Shown piece after piece: positions 23,690 to 36,545 of a stretch of DNA of 64,000 nt (positions within the stretch are counted from its first letter, which is position 1; each line of letters begins with the position of its first letter). The notes under the pieces are model-generated. The model was not told where the DNA came from and did not search any database. It saw nothing but the letters and a program-made list of their open reading frames with translations. Source of the stretch: Campylorhamphus procurvoides (lineage: Eukaryota > Chordata > Aves > Passeriformes > Dendrocolaptidae); the NCBI GenBank assembly GCA_013396655.1, contig WBMV01005979.1, forward strand, positions 241,744 to 305,743. The letters are read 5' to 3'. The position numbers and the translations under genes were made by a program.

Positions 23690-24480
23690 AAAAAAGCTGT
23701 AGCAGTGACAATGATAAATAATTATTGATCTGTTTTACATCTCTCTGGTTGCGTTTATTAGAGTGATGCTGTCTCACATTTATTCAAGTGTCTATTGCTG
23801 AGACATTCAAGAAAATAGAAAAATAATTATTCTTCATCAGGATGCAATTGCATTTATAGAAACATTTGTTATATTTATAGAAGTGTTATCTACTTAAACA
23901 CTCATGTAAGTGTGTATGCTAAGAGATTTTGTGGTATTTATAGTTAAAGGAAATAAGGAACTTGAAATAAAAATGACATATTTGTCTGATAATCATTTAG
24001 TTCTGATAGAAGTTCCTTTTGCCAATGTAAATTTGTACATTTATTAATTTCAAGCCTTAACTTAGATATTCCTTCACTGGTTAGATGAGTACATTTTGTA
24101 TCATCCTACGTACTGGTAATTGGATATTGTTCTTCTCATGAAACTTAAAAGTGTGTTGTCCTTTCTGAAAGACCCATAAAGACCTGCTTTCTGACCAAAA
24201 TGTGTAGATTTGATTTCCAACCTCCCATATAAGATTAAAACAAAAGCTAAGGAATACTATGGAGATCTCCTAATTATTCTGATTAGACAGTTGGCATGCT
24301 GATGACTCAGTTAAACGGGACTTTTGCATTTTATTTGCAAAAATATTAAGCCTGCATGTCAGAATTTAGTCCTATGAAGATGGTATGTTATTTTCTCTAT
24401 TTTCTCATAATGAATACATTGCACATTTAAATTTTTTTTTAGCCTAGTTTCATGACAAATAAATTCAGTAAGATTGTGTT
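23690..24480. promoter_or_regulatory. AT-rich candidate conserved non-coding region
   Basis: This stretch lacks repeats and long frames. It is dense in TAATTATT-type homeodomain words and carries ATTTATAGAA twice, at 23852-23861 and 23873-23882. Such composition is common in conserved enhancers near developmental genes, but AT-rich neutral DNA looks similar. Only cross-species alignment can decide. Confidence 0.2.
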
Positions 24481-25659
24481 ATCCAACTGTTCTCCTCTTT
24501 CTCTTTCCCCCCTTTGTCTCTTTTTCGTCAATTTAGGTAGATGCCTCAAAGATTATGAAGACTTAAGACTTTGAAATAATCAGAGTCTGAGTAGAGGACA
24601 CTGACTTTATTGATTCTGACTCTGAGGGAAAAGAACAGAGGGCTTGAGCATGACTTAGTTCCAGTTGTCAGCATTCAGTCAGTCAGCCAGTGTGGCTGTA
24701 GCCCTCTCTCTTGCTTGTGTTGCCTCTTGCCCACCCAACAAGCCCCAAGAGGTAGACGAGGAAGGGATGTATGGAGAGGTGTGGGTACTGTGCTGTGGGA
24801 GCATGTGGAACATAGCAGTACTGAGAGCAGTACGGGGCAATGATGGGGCACCAGAGAGCCTCTGTGTAATAGGTGGCAGTGGTTGTAGGTATATGGAGAA
24901 GCTCTCGTTCTTGAGGTGAGTAGGTGTGATGTGCCACTTGCAAGGCAAACCCATGGGAAACAAGATTTCTTTAGCTCCACTCTTCGTGTACCGACTTGCT
25001 TTCCTTTATGCTCGACTGCTGCTGCTATTTTGTCCACTTTTCCTGTTCTGGCACAGGTCACAGACAGATAACTACCTACCCAGTGTGAAATCTTTACTGC
25101 AAAGGACAAGCTTTTGTTGTTTTCCAGAACTGCATTCATCCTTTCAGATATTCTCCATGTATCCTAGGTTATTTTTATAATTTCTTTCTCATGATCATCA
25201 TTTTCTAATGTGAAAAGCTATTGAAGGTAAATGTGTGCTGCAGCTTTATTATTACTTTCCATTTACCAAGAGGATTTTTTTCTTGTGTGTAAATGCTTTA
25301 TGTCACCTCTAGTTTTCTTTGTGTTTATTTTAACTTGCCATTTCTCGCTTGCTGCATAAAAATAATTTATTATCCTCTTCTTGGTAGCTGCTAGAGACTC
25401 AAGAAATGCAATGTCATGTGCAAACTAGATAGTTACTTCTTATTTATTCTCTCTAATTTTACTATGGTACCACTTTCTGAAAACTTCTACCAAACATGCA
25501 CAGAAAAAGGGGGTAGATACAGCTGCACTAGCAAATTTAGTTCTCTTCTTTCTCTTGCTCTTAAAAATAGTTACCTCATGCTGTATGATAATTGTTACCA
25601 TGAGGTGATAAGTGCTACTTTAACCACAGATTGATGAGCTTCATGTGGCAATTACTTCG
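24481..25659. other. unassigned non-coding DNA
   Basis: Several overlapping frames between 24610 and 25180 on both strands (up to 154 codons on the minus strand, 24675-25139) share the same DNA and none has a known domain; they are mutual shadows in a stop-poor patch. An inverted repeat with 8-base arms (ACCTCATG at 25573-25580, CATGAGGT at 25599-25606) lies just before the CR1 remnant. Confidence 0.5.
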
Positions 25660-25742
25660 TGGAATTTCATTGCCTATAGTATACAGGTCAGATTAGATGA
25701 TTCTTCTGGCATTAAAATTTATGAACCTATAAATTTGTTTCT
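25660..25742 (+). mobile_element. 3' end of an ancient CR1 LINE
   Basis: TATACAGGTCAGATTAGATG followed by TTCTTCTGGCATTAAAATTT and ATGAACCTAT reproduces the terminal text of old amniote CR1 elements (tatacaggaggtcagactagatgatcataatggtcccttctggccttaaaatctatgaatctatga). It includes the short terminal repeats typical of CR1. The body upstream is lost or unrecognisable. Sense orientation. Confidence 0.8.
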
Positions 25743-28700
25743 CACTTGTTCTCGTAATGCTTTCTAACATTTCCAGTGAGTAACAGCCTTCTCATCTATC
25801 AAATACCCGAAGCTGAGGTAAATTATCCTGCATGACCTTCAATACTTTTCTGCCATTTTAGGTCCAGTTTTCCAGATGTTGTGTCCCTAAAGCTCTAAGT
25901 AGGTTAGGAATTATGAATGCCTAGGGATACCAGGATGAGCATTTGATAGAGTGCTTTAGTGCCAAAAATCAGGTGGCTTGTCCTAGCCATAGGTTGCTTG
26001 CCATGTAAAATCCTTTTTAATTAACTAGCTTACAGAAACAAAATATTTATAACTCACAGGAAGCTTTTTGTGTGTGTGTGTATACATTATGCTGATAGAA
26101 ACTTACATTGATGTATTTAGGAATTTATTATGGTTGTTTTTAATCCACCCCCTTTCTGCAGCCCCAGTTGTAAACATTCTCCTGTCACCCAGAGTTTCTC
26201 GGACCATGTATTTGGACCCAAGCCTCAGTTCTGGTGCAGCACGGCTGCATAATTTACACTCAGAAAGCTCAGAAAAATATGTGAGAAAGTCTGTATGGAG
26301 ACAAGAAAGGCAAAATAACAGGCAAAAGTAGGATAGTTGAGATAAGATCAGAAATAGCTGGTGGATTCAAGGGAAAAACATCAATGTGGAAAGGTACGAA
26401 AAAGGAAAGGAAAAGTTGTAGGAGGCTGAGCATCCTACTTAGCATTGCTAGTTGCAAAGCATCAGCTCACCAGGTAAAATGGACAGTGCCATCAGGAGCA
26501 GGTGGTCATGGGTAACCCTGTGACACTGGGGACCTTCTCCGTGGCACTGCAGAGGCCAGCTCTGCACCTCCTGGCTCGTGCCTGCTGGGCCAGCCAAAGC
26601 ACCTGGGGTACTTCCTTAGGGATGGGGAGCACATCTGTGCTTATCCTTGCAGTTGGTTAAATACTGCCTACCTGTCTCTCTCTGCTTGCCATTGAATAAT
26701 TGCTCTATGCTTTGAAGTTGCTTTTTTCATCTTGTTTGCATAATCCCTTGTTCCAGGGTAAGGATGCTGGAACAAATGCGCTCAGGAGAGGATCAGTAAA
26801 AAGTTCCTTAAATACCAAGTTCAAAACTTACAAGTATTTTGCAAAAATTACATTTCTTTTAATGTTCATTTGCATTTTTAAGTCTTCATTCTAATTTTTC
26901 CTTTTGTCACGATCTTAATAAATGCTCCCAATCCTGCTTTCTTCTGCTTCTGTAGTGTGTGTTGTATCACTCACTTATTTGAAACCATGTATAATTCTTT
27001 GTCTTTTTTTTTTTCTTCAGTAATTCCCACAATGTCCTATAGTGAGAGCACTAAGTTAGAAGCAGGTTTAACATATAGATTTGGAACATCCTGACGCACC
27101 ATTACCTGAAATCTGCACAAACATCTTTATGTTGTCACTGGAAAAGATGTTTGGCTTACAAGGTTTGATCCTGAAAGACGATAGATATGTTTATAAATTT
27201 GTGACATGCACAAGTCCAACTTGAAGTTGTCCTAATTAGCTGAAGATTCCTCAGAAAAGAGGAAGAAGAGTATCCACCAGCAAAGGAAAACAATTAGAAA
27301 TTAGATGTGTGCCCTTTGCAGCCTGCCCAACAATTGTAGGTGCTCCTAAAGACCCTTTCATTGTGGAACAGAGGAAATTAAAGCTTCTAAACCACTAAGA
27401 AAACCTGTGTGAGAGGGCTGAAGGAGGGAGTTTCGGATTCATTCTGAGTGGCACTCAGGCACACGACACTCAGAGAGACCAGCTGCGACTGCCATTGGGT
27501 GTAACAGTCTGTAACTGGTCGCTTGGCAGAAGGACAACCTCAGAATCAGGACTGGCTTAAAAAAAGGGATTTTCCAATGAGTGATCTGTATAGAAATTTT
27601 GAAGGGTGGAAACACGCTGAGGGAAACAAAGAAACATAAGAAGCGGATCCTAAAACAGGTCTGGAAGTCAGAAAACACTATTCTTCCAAATTTGTGGGAG
27701 AAGAGATTGGAAAACACCTTCATACCTATAAGAATAAATCAGCTTTATAAAGGTAAATCATATAGTCTCTTACGGATGAGAGCTGTTGCAATTATTTACA
27801 AAGACAGACCTTCACAACCATCAGCATAAAGTCAAGGAAGGCAAACAGAGCCAAGTTTTTTTCATAATACTGGGAGGAAAATTGCAGTCAGAGAAATAAG
27901 ACATACTTGTGTGGGCACACGTGTTATTAGTTTTTGATTAAATTTCATTGTTGAATCAGAAGCTCTATTGTTTGCTAATGAAAGATCATTCCTAGCAATC
28001 ATTTTTATTATTATATATGTGCATTATTGCAGCAGTTTTGCTAACGCTGAGTATTAAGACGCCATGAAAGGATTTAAAATCATACTGTTTTAGAAGTATT
28101 GGGTTGTCTGTATTTGTTTTAATGTTCAAGTTTTTAGAAACTCTAAGCCCAAGTGCTAAGAACTCGCCTCCCTCAAACTCTTATTTGATTGCTTCAGTCA
28201 AAGTGTTTAAGAACTTCAGGAAAACCACAAAATATCAGTGAGCCAAATAAAAATGGCACAGCTGACAACAGTGATTATCTCCTTAAACCACATACAATGA
28301 AAGATCTCACTGTACATTTGAAGAGCAAAATACCCTGAAGGAGTTAGGCTTTAAATAAGCGAAACAAGCAAATGGTTGAAGATATTTTCATAGTGTCTCA
28401 GCTGTGGATTCCTGACAGACTCCTCTGGGGAGACTTTATCAAATAAAACACAGAAATCAGTTGTTATGCAGTTTGGAGGAAGAGAGCTTGCAGCAGATAT
28501 CAGTTGAGCCATAAACCAAATATCTCTCACTTTGATAAACTTTGCTTTCTGGGTAAAACTAAACCCCGTTTAGAAGGTAGCAAGTAGAAAAAACTTTGCC
28601 ATCTACTCCAGAGTGAGAATGGAATTCTTAGATTATTGAAAATAAGAGGAAGATGGTGGCAAGATTTTTTTAAAACCAACTAATTTGTGTGCTTTCAAAA

Positions 28701-29125
28701 TAAGACTGTGCCTTATAGTAGCCACATCTTTTATTAGTGTATTCACTTACTCTCCTGTTTTCTGAGAAAAGACAATAAATCCTAACTAAGAATAAAGAAG
28801 TCCAGGTCATAACCTAAAGAGAAAATGAGACTAAAATAAATAAAGTAAAAAAGATTAAAAACATTAGTTGCTGGGGTTTTATTTAGGCAGACAAAAAGAA
28901 TAGAGGTTTTTCCACCTCCACAGTTAAATTCATATCCAAACTACAACATTCTTTCACTTAGAAAGCCAAAGAAACATGTACAGGCTTTGAGGATTGCTTT
29001 CTTTGAACCAGTCAAAAGAAAATATTGCCCTTTTTTGGAGGCTAACATGGTATTTGTCTGATGAGCTAAAATGTTTCATTTCATTTTGTCCCTTAGGGAA
29101 CTTCTGTCCCAATAGATTCACTGTT

Positions 29126-29171
29126 ATTTTTTTAATTCTATTTTTTTGTTTTTTGTTTTGTTTTTTTTTTT
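29126..29171 (+). repeat. T-rich low-complexity tract
   Basis: Runs of 5 to 13 T separated by single A, G or C bases. It could be the antisense poly(A) of a retrocopy, but no body is recognisable on its left side. Confidence 0.8.
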
Positions 29172-32100
29172 CACTTGGGACCTAGGATTTTACTTGTTGA
29201 TAAAAGTAGAACAGATAAATCAGTGTTGCTGAAAAATAAAAAGTATAGGTAGATAATTAGATTTGTATACATATAGAAACTAATTTGCAGAAGAAATACA
29301 ACACTGTTTAGAACCTGACCATTTAAACACGTTTTTTTCATCCACTTTCTACAGAATTGCGGGAGTTTTTTTGACAGGTACAAAATAAAAATAAGCCTTT
29401 AGGAAAAGCTTATAAATGGGGTTTTTTTCGAGTTCTTTTTTCCCCCATTCAATGTTGCTGCTTACTGTTATAAATTTGTATGCACCATCATCTGCCTAAC
29501 ACATGATAATGAATCCTCATTCCCTTCCTATGCCTATGACTATACTAAGTCAGTAAATGACATTTTAGAACATTCTTATTCATGGCCTTTTTCCTATCTG
29601 TGCTTTTAAAGCAGGTTTAAAAAAATAGCAATAATAGATTCAACATATGCCCCAAAGAGGAACTGTGCAAGTTTTCTTTGTGAATACACTCTGGCAACTT
29701 TTAGTAACTACTGACTTTATAATGATTTCTACTACTATTTCTCTTAAGATTTTATGTTTGTTTGATTTGGATTTCACCTCTCTCCCTTCAAAGTATCCTT
29801 ATAACAGAGAATTCCTCATCGGTCAAATCCCATTGTCAGTGGTAAATGGTGGGATATTCAACTGACTAAAATAAGTTGAAAAATAATTTGAAAGCATTGT
29901 TCATTGGTCTTTACCAGAGCTCATTTTCAGAATTTACTCATTGTCCACATTGTTGCTTTGGGGCCCCAGTGCCTGTCTGTAATCTGTGCCAGAAGGTAAG
30001 ACTATATTTTCCCATCTTTTCTTCATTCTGCTAAAAATTACTGGTATTTCAATTGTAAACAAAGTGTGATTTATCCTCGTGGCTAAAAGGAATGGAATTA
30101 GCCTATCATAAATTCAAGTTAACCTGTTTTTCCATTACTAACTTTAGTTTAGCAGCTAATGAATGTAGAAGCCAGTACATTAGAGTATCATTGTAAGGTG
30201 ACATTTTAATGAGAACATAAGTTTTGGGGAACTGTAAAAGCATACGCAGCCACAAACCCCCTAAGACATAGAAGGCTGGCATGACTTTCTTTCAACCGAG
30301 GCAAATAACTGCCAGAATGGTTTTACTTAAATGTGTCTCAGACTGGCTGTACTTGATATGCATAAAGAGCAGGGAGGCTCAACTCATTAAACAGAAAGAA
30401 AGGGCTGCGGCCATTCAGGCCAGGCATGGCTGCTACACAGCTTTTCAAATCTTGAGAAAAACACTCTTGACTTGAGGCTGGACGTCAAGTATGATGTTTC
30501 TTATGATCAATTTACTACAAATGACTCATTAAGAAAATATTGGAACTATATCCTTGAGTGCAAAATAAAAAAATCTGATCTTTTTATGCATACATCCAGA
30601 TTCAAGTGTACATAGATACGTCTTCCCTACTTATAAGTGTGCTATGTGCATAAACTTATGTCCTTAATCCACTTGTTTTATCTTATTTATTCTGCAGTTG
30701 GATTTCCCTTCAGTTTGTGACATTAAATAGCACACTGCTTAAATAAAATTCTTGTATTTCTTTGTTTCTAGCCATTGATTAGGTAGTGTCCTTCTTCATA
30801 TGGGTCCTTGTGAAAGTATTCTACATTTCATACTATTTCTTTTTACATCTACCATTTGCTGTCAAAACCTGCCACATTTCTGTAATTAATTTCTAGTATA
30901 AAAGCACAGACACATGCCTGGGTGAATGGTAAAACAAAAAAGACGGCTGAAAGAGAGGAGCTTTTATTCCTCCAGAGCAGTGTAAAGCAGATTATGGGGC
31001 AGTACCCATGGAGAAGGTGTGCCTCTGAACCTGGGGTGTCAGAAGGATGTTGCTGTGAACTTGGGGGACACAGTGATGTCTACTGTTCAGTTTCTCCAGC
31101 CAGTGGTGGGCTTGGTCAGCAATACCATTCTGGAGCTGCAAAGGATCACTATGTCCATTCTAACCAAGGGTGGAAATTTCCATATTCAAGGACTAAAAAG
31201 TAAATTTCAAGTATAGATCAAAACCTTAACCTTCCTATATTTATAAGCATGAAGTTTACGGGGTAGTGAAATCTGGAATCCCACCCAGGCTGGCACAGGA
31301 ATGCTGCCCTGCCATCCCCAGTCCAGTGAGATCTCCTGTGCTGTTACATGGTAATCCTGGTTAATCCAGGGTGCCAGCTGCTTCCTACCAATAGAGAAGC
31401 AGAAAATAGAGGTTGCAGGGTCAAGGCCCTCGCTTTGTGATTACAGGCTTGAATAACTACCAGAGGTGTGAGACAGTGACCAATCCAGTTCTGTGTGATG
31501 CTTGGACTGTGAATACAACATGGTTGCTTGTACTGTAAGCTGCCCAGGCTCAGCAATCCAGGAGTTCCCTTTCAGCTCTATCCAAACATGATTCTTACTG
31601 TTGTACTTTTGAACTGGGGGGTGCTCTTCTTTTGTTTCCAGGATATAAAGGCCCAGATACATTCCAAGAACTCTGTACTTTGCTGACATGCAGCATTGTT
31701 CCATGAAATGATACGTCCTTCCTCATGCCCACCTCTGACACAGCAGCCTTGGCACAGACACGAGGTTGAAGCTGCAAGCATAAACCTAGAGTGGCTGGTT
31801 ATTCTTCAGCAGCGGTGGGCTTGAGACCCAGCCCAGTGACTCTGCATGTAATGGGGATGTTTCCACTCAGTTTAGTGGAAAACATGTCTCTTTGAAGGAT
31901 GTTTTCAATAGTTGTAGTGTTTGAACAGCCGTAATTAGACCAGGATCTCTGTGACAGATTGGACCTAAATAAGTAAGAACATTTAAACATGTCTGAATGA
32001 AGGCTAGAACAAACAAAATGACTAACCTTCAGCGATGAAAATTAAATTTAGGAATACTTGTTGAATCAAATGTATCTTATTTTAAACAACAGTGTTAATC

Positions 32101-33111
32101 TTAAGGTTTACAATTATAAGAAAGAACAAGTGCAAATGTCTTTGTGAACATTCTATTCAAATGAAAGTAATTGAAGAAATGAGAACATTCTGTCCCTCAG
32201 GGGAACTGCATGAGCATTATAATATTTGCTCAAATTTAGGTAACATAACAAACTGAATGCAGCTCACATTGCAGTCAGTGAGAAGCATTATCAAAAGCAA
32301 AATAAAAAAGGCAATTATGAATGAATAAAAGAATAAAATTACACAATGCCATTTTATTGTACTATCAGAATCAATGAAACAAAGTCAGAATTTAAAAGAC
32401 ATCTGGCTAGCTGTTATTTAGTTTGGCTGGTCATTTCTAAGAGTGCCTGTCTGAAATGGAATTCCAGAAATGCCCTTGAAAATGCTGAGCATGAGAAAAG
32501 TTGTGCTGCTCTACAGCTCCTGGGGCAAGGAAACAATTTCCATCTGAATTTTAATTAATAATGTGCCAGTGTAGCTGGAAAAATCTGTGTGTAGTTCTGA
32601 AATTCTTGTTATTTTCTGGAGATGTTTGGACTCAGCCATGAGATCCTCTGAGTGAAATTTCACACTCTGTAAGAAGCTACAGAATAAAATAAGTTGTGAC
32701 TGTGAATGCTATAGATAAACTAAGAAAGATCAAATCAGGCAAGCCAGACTGACAAGGGACCACCCCCCGCAAGAAGCTCTATCAAGGAGGCTACTGTCAC
32801 TATAATAAAAGTGTTTAAAATTACAGCTAACATTTGGAATAAAGGAGAGGAATGAGAGTGTGGGTTTTTTGAGGTACTGGAGGTTTCTCTTCTCACCTAG
32901 TGTCAAAGAAAGTGGTTGTAAGCATAAAACTTTCAGCAGCCTGAATTTTTGTTATGTGAAATAAAGGTCAGGCTCCAACAGAAGGCTGTAGCTGCACTCA
33001 GAAGTGTTGTCCCCAGGATGCAAGAGGCCCAGGTGACACCAAAACATGGTCCACAGAATAAATGTGTTAAAAAAAGTCTCCAAGTACACACATACTTATG
33101 TAAATCTGTGG

Positions 33112-33160
33112 AACTGTGGAAAAATATAGAAATTATATAACTGTGGAAAAATAGAATTAA
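33112..33160 (+). repeat. short imperfect tandem duplication
   Basis: AACTGTGGAAAAATATAGAA followed by ATTA at 33112-33134 recurs as AACTGTGGAAAAATAGAATTA at 33139-33159, a 27-base offset. Probably replication slippage. Confidence 0.7.
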
Positions 33161-36100
33161 TAAATGACTATTCAAAGCCTAGATTACATTCTAATTGGCT
33201 GGTAATGAAAACCAGTGAATTAGTGTTCTGCAAAGATGTGGTGATTTTTGGCTTAAAAAGTCTGAGAAATAGTGTCTAAAGCAGCACTTCTCCTTCGTGG
33301 GTCTCAGTGTTCAATTTTCAAGAAAAATTTACGAAGCTTGAAATATCTTTTGACTTTTCTCTTTCCTAAGCAACATAATTCAGCAGCTACCTAACTCTTC
33401 ATGGATTGCAGTGAAGCACTGGCTATAATAAAATTGAGAAACTTCATGACCAAGAAACTTTCAGGAATGATCAGAAAAATGAGACAAGAAACAGCAGCCA
33501 GCTCTGTTACTCTTTTCACTTTGATCTACATGTCCCTTACCCTGACATGGCTTGTGATAACCTTGAATACTTCATGTAAGAGCTGTGTTGGAATACCCAA
33601 GCAGGCTAGATGTTGCTCTGAGGTAAACTAAAGATGTAGCCTTGCACTGCTACTGCTCAGCTCATGGGAGGTGCAGAAAGTCAGGGCCGAAGGGATGGCC
33701 CTCCTGGACAGAGGGGATGCTCTGTGGCTGGGTGACAGTCATTGCAACAAGGGTCATGAGCTTCAAAGTTGAAAATTCAAAGATAAAAAAGAAATGCCAA
33801 AAGAAAGGATTCTTTACCTTCAGCTTTGTTCCATCTCCAGCAACTAGAACTGTTTTTAGAACTGTATTTTTACTCCCTGTCTGCATGCTTCAGGCATCTG
33901 TCTGGTGTTGGGAGGGGCTGTTTCCTGTCAAGCCCCTATATCTCTTACTCAAAACATCTCATGTGCTGATACAAGCATTTCGCTCTGTTTTCATTATCTA
34001 AAAGGAAAGTCAACTGAGCTCAAAGTCCATTTGTTCCACACCAAAAAAAAAAAAGAGAAAATGAAGACTATAAAAGGGAAGATGTGCTACTTACATAATA
34101 GCTGCCATCTTGGGCTAAAGTAACTCCACAAAATTTTCCCAAACAAAATGTAATGTCATTTCATATCAGTACTTACATCTCCTTGTGGCTTGAGGGGAGA
34201 TATAAAAAACCTGACTATTTGCTTCATTCTCAGCCTTTCAGCTGATGCATTAGCACTGCAAAAGTATCTGACAAGACAAGTTATCCTGTCAGTCAGTTTA
34301 TGGCAAGGATATGATAACTTTATACCTGCGTGGAATTACATTTCTTACCTGAATACAAAGATGAAAACATGGCAGGAAATAATGCAACCAAAGATATCAA
34401 TAAAATCCTACTGACATAATCACTCCATGCAAGAAGCAAAGCTCTGTAGCAGAACCTATATCTATATTAGTGGTGCAAGCAGAGGGGAATGGATCTACAA
34501 AGACAAGGAGTTGAGGCTGTGGACCAGTTGTCTGTCAGCATTTGAAGAGGTCTTTCCTACCCTAGCTCAAACCTTCCTGCTTGGATTGAGCACCCAAGAG
34601 CAGTTGGTGTGCCTTAGATGCTCCCCTGAAAGGCATCTGCCAGTTTAGCTCCACTGGGAGGGGCACAACTTGCGCAGAGTGACTGGACTCCTCTCCACGA
34701 TGTCAGCGGAGGTACTGCAAGTGGAGACAACTAGGAGACTTTCAAAACTGCACACCTGCCACACACTAAAATGCTACTGTTAACGCAGCCCACATAGTGT
34801 GACCTGAACAAAGATTTGCAATTCCATTGATTTGAGTCACTGAATACAGGTAAACTTCTAATTGTGTTTGCTCTGTTGATGAGTGATTTGTTTTTTGTTG
34901 TTTCCCCTCTCCCCCTTTTTTTCTCTTTCCTGTAAAATCTTCTAGAATGAATAACTAAAGAAAGATAATTCTGTGAGATGAATTGCTGTGCTATGAACAG
35001 GGAATTATTCCTCAGGCAAGAGACGTATTACTGTTTGCATACTTCCAGTGGAATGAGGAGAGATTTGTTTCACTGCATCTATTGATGATTTAGTGGTTTG
35101 GTTCAGAAAATCTCTTTGTGGAAAAATGATGCCCAATGAACTATGAGATGAGAGTGGCTAAGGAATAAGCACCTATATGTTCTACTTCACCTTCTTCCCT
35201 TACTGTTTAGAAAAATGAGGATATGGTATCTGAGCTTACAATTGCATACATGGCTTATCTTTATTGGGCCAAACTTTTGGCATATTTTTATAGATTCAGA
35301 AATGACTCTTAAGATACTTTTCAAATTGAAAGAGTCAGTGTTTGCAACACTGCTGCCCATTCTGATATTTTTAGCCACTTGCATCATATAAATATAGGCT
35401 AGAAGGATCGAGACTGAAATTGCCACTGTAGAAGCAACAGATGGTTATGAGAACATGGAGTAAACTCCCATTTGCTGATGATTACAAAATGGAAACCTGT
35501 CAATGACAGCAGATTCTGATCATTTCTCCAAGTCTGAAGACCAATTGGAGATTAATTTCAGTTTGAACTGTTTCATTTGAAAAGGTGAGACACCCCTCAG
35601 TGTATGAGTCTGCACAAAAATAGTAACTCTTCAGGGTGCAAGATCCAAGTCATACATATGTTGAAGATTTGGGATAGTAAAAAGATGTTACCTAACTGAG
35701 CCTGTATTTGTTGACAAGTCCAGGTCTGGAGGCACTGGATGGTCTTTCAATTGCTTCTAAAGAAAGTTTAATTACAAATTAAGCTACTCTTGCATGCTAC
35801 AGCTGGACTGTTCCTGACAAACGTTTTTTCTGTAAAGTCTAGGCCAGGATTTGGAGGTGAGTGTATGTCGCTGCACAACAAAGCCTGGGGACCAGTGGGC
35901 TTTGAGACTCCTTCTGCTCTGTCTGGGCTGTGTAACTCCACACAAAGGTTTGTATGCTGTATGTTCACTCAGTTTAAATAATCAAAAAACTCCCTACTAT
36001 TTGAAAATCAAAATGCTACAAATTCCTAACCACCATCACATACATATATAATTGTAAAGTTAAATACACATTTGCATACATGCATATGCCTCAGGTAGTT

Positions 36101-36279
36101 TTTAATTGTTAACAAAACCCATCTGATTTTAAAAACTCATATGGAATCCACCCCCAAAATGACAGCTATTTACTCTCCCTGTCATTAAAGCTGCTGTCTG
36201 GATTGGGTCAATATAACAGTCTCAAAAAATAAGCAGAATATATTTTAAGCAATGCAGTCAGCCTTAAGGTGATTATTTC

Positions 36280-36545
36280 AAGTCATGGATGAGGCAGCGT
36301 GTGTAAATAAGGAGCTGCAAGTTCACAGAATTTGCATCTTGAAGCTAGGAAAGAAATCATGACGTCATAGTAAAATGCAGCCTTTGACTCAATCTTTTCT
36401 GAAACAAAATATATGCATATGTTGTTTGAAAATGAAGTTGCTATGGTAATTTGTTATTTATCAGAGAGGCATAATTGAACAATTTTTTTTTCCTAACTGG
36501 TTTATGAACAAGTCACACCTGTTCCTGAGTGGGTTTAAATTACTC
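36280..36545. promoter_or_regulatory. candidate enhancer: clustered CRE, X-box-like, T-box and forkhead words
   Basis: Within 220 bases there are GTAAATAA (36303-36310, forkhead type), the palindromic CRE TGACGTCA (36360-36367, CREB/ATF), ATATGCATAT at about 36411-36420 (POU-like), GTTGCTATGGTAAT (36437-36450, RFX X-box type) and TCACACCT (36513-36520, T-box half site). No frame, repeat or promoter is visible. A full 8-base CRE is uncommon in AT-rich DNA because it contains CpG. Function is inferred from motif clustering alone. Confidence 0.35.

Larger units (their letters stand above)
25743..36279. other. long unassigned non-coding stretch
   Basis: About 10.5 kb with no recognised gene, RNA or repeat family. 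A frame at 26068-26331 begins after a good polypyrimidine-CTGCAG acceptor-like site (26140-26160), but no conserved protein is recognisable. A T-rich run spans about 29126-29171. A minus-strand frame at 31441-31704 has a protein-like composition. A 27-base-spaced direct repeat lies at 33112-33160. Everything else is AT-rich with dense stops. Confidence 0.45.

Noticed and set aside
24675..25139. 154-codon minus-strand frame
   Set aside because: Shares DNA with four other overlapping frames on both strands and has no recognisable family.
29126..29171. Possible antisense poly(A) of a processed pseudogene
   Set aside because: No retrocopy body or target-site duplication recognisable next to it.
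31578..31781. Possible match of the minus-strand frames to an ADAMTS-type spacer domain
   Set aside because: Only a loose W-x-x-x-P-G-x-x-x-V pattern; the cysteine-rich and thrombospondin contexts are missing.
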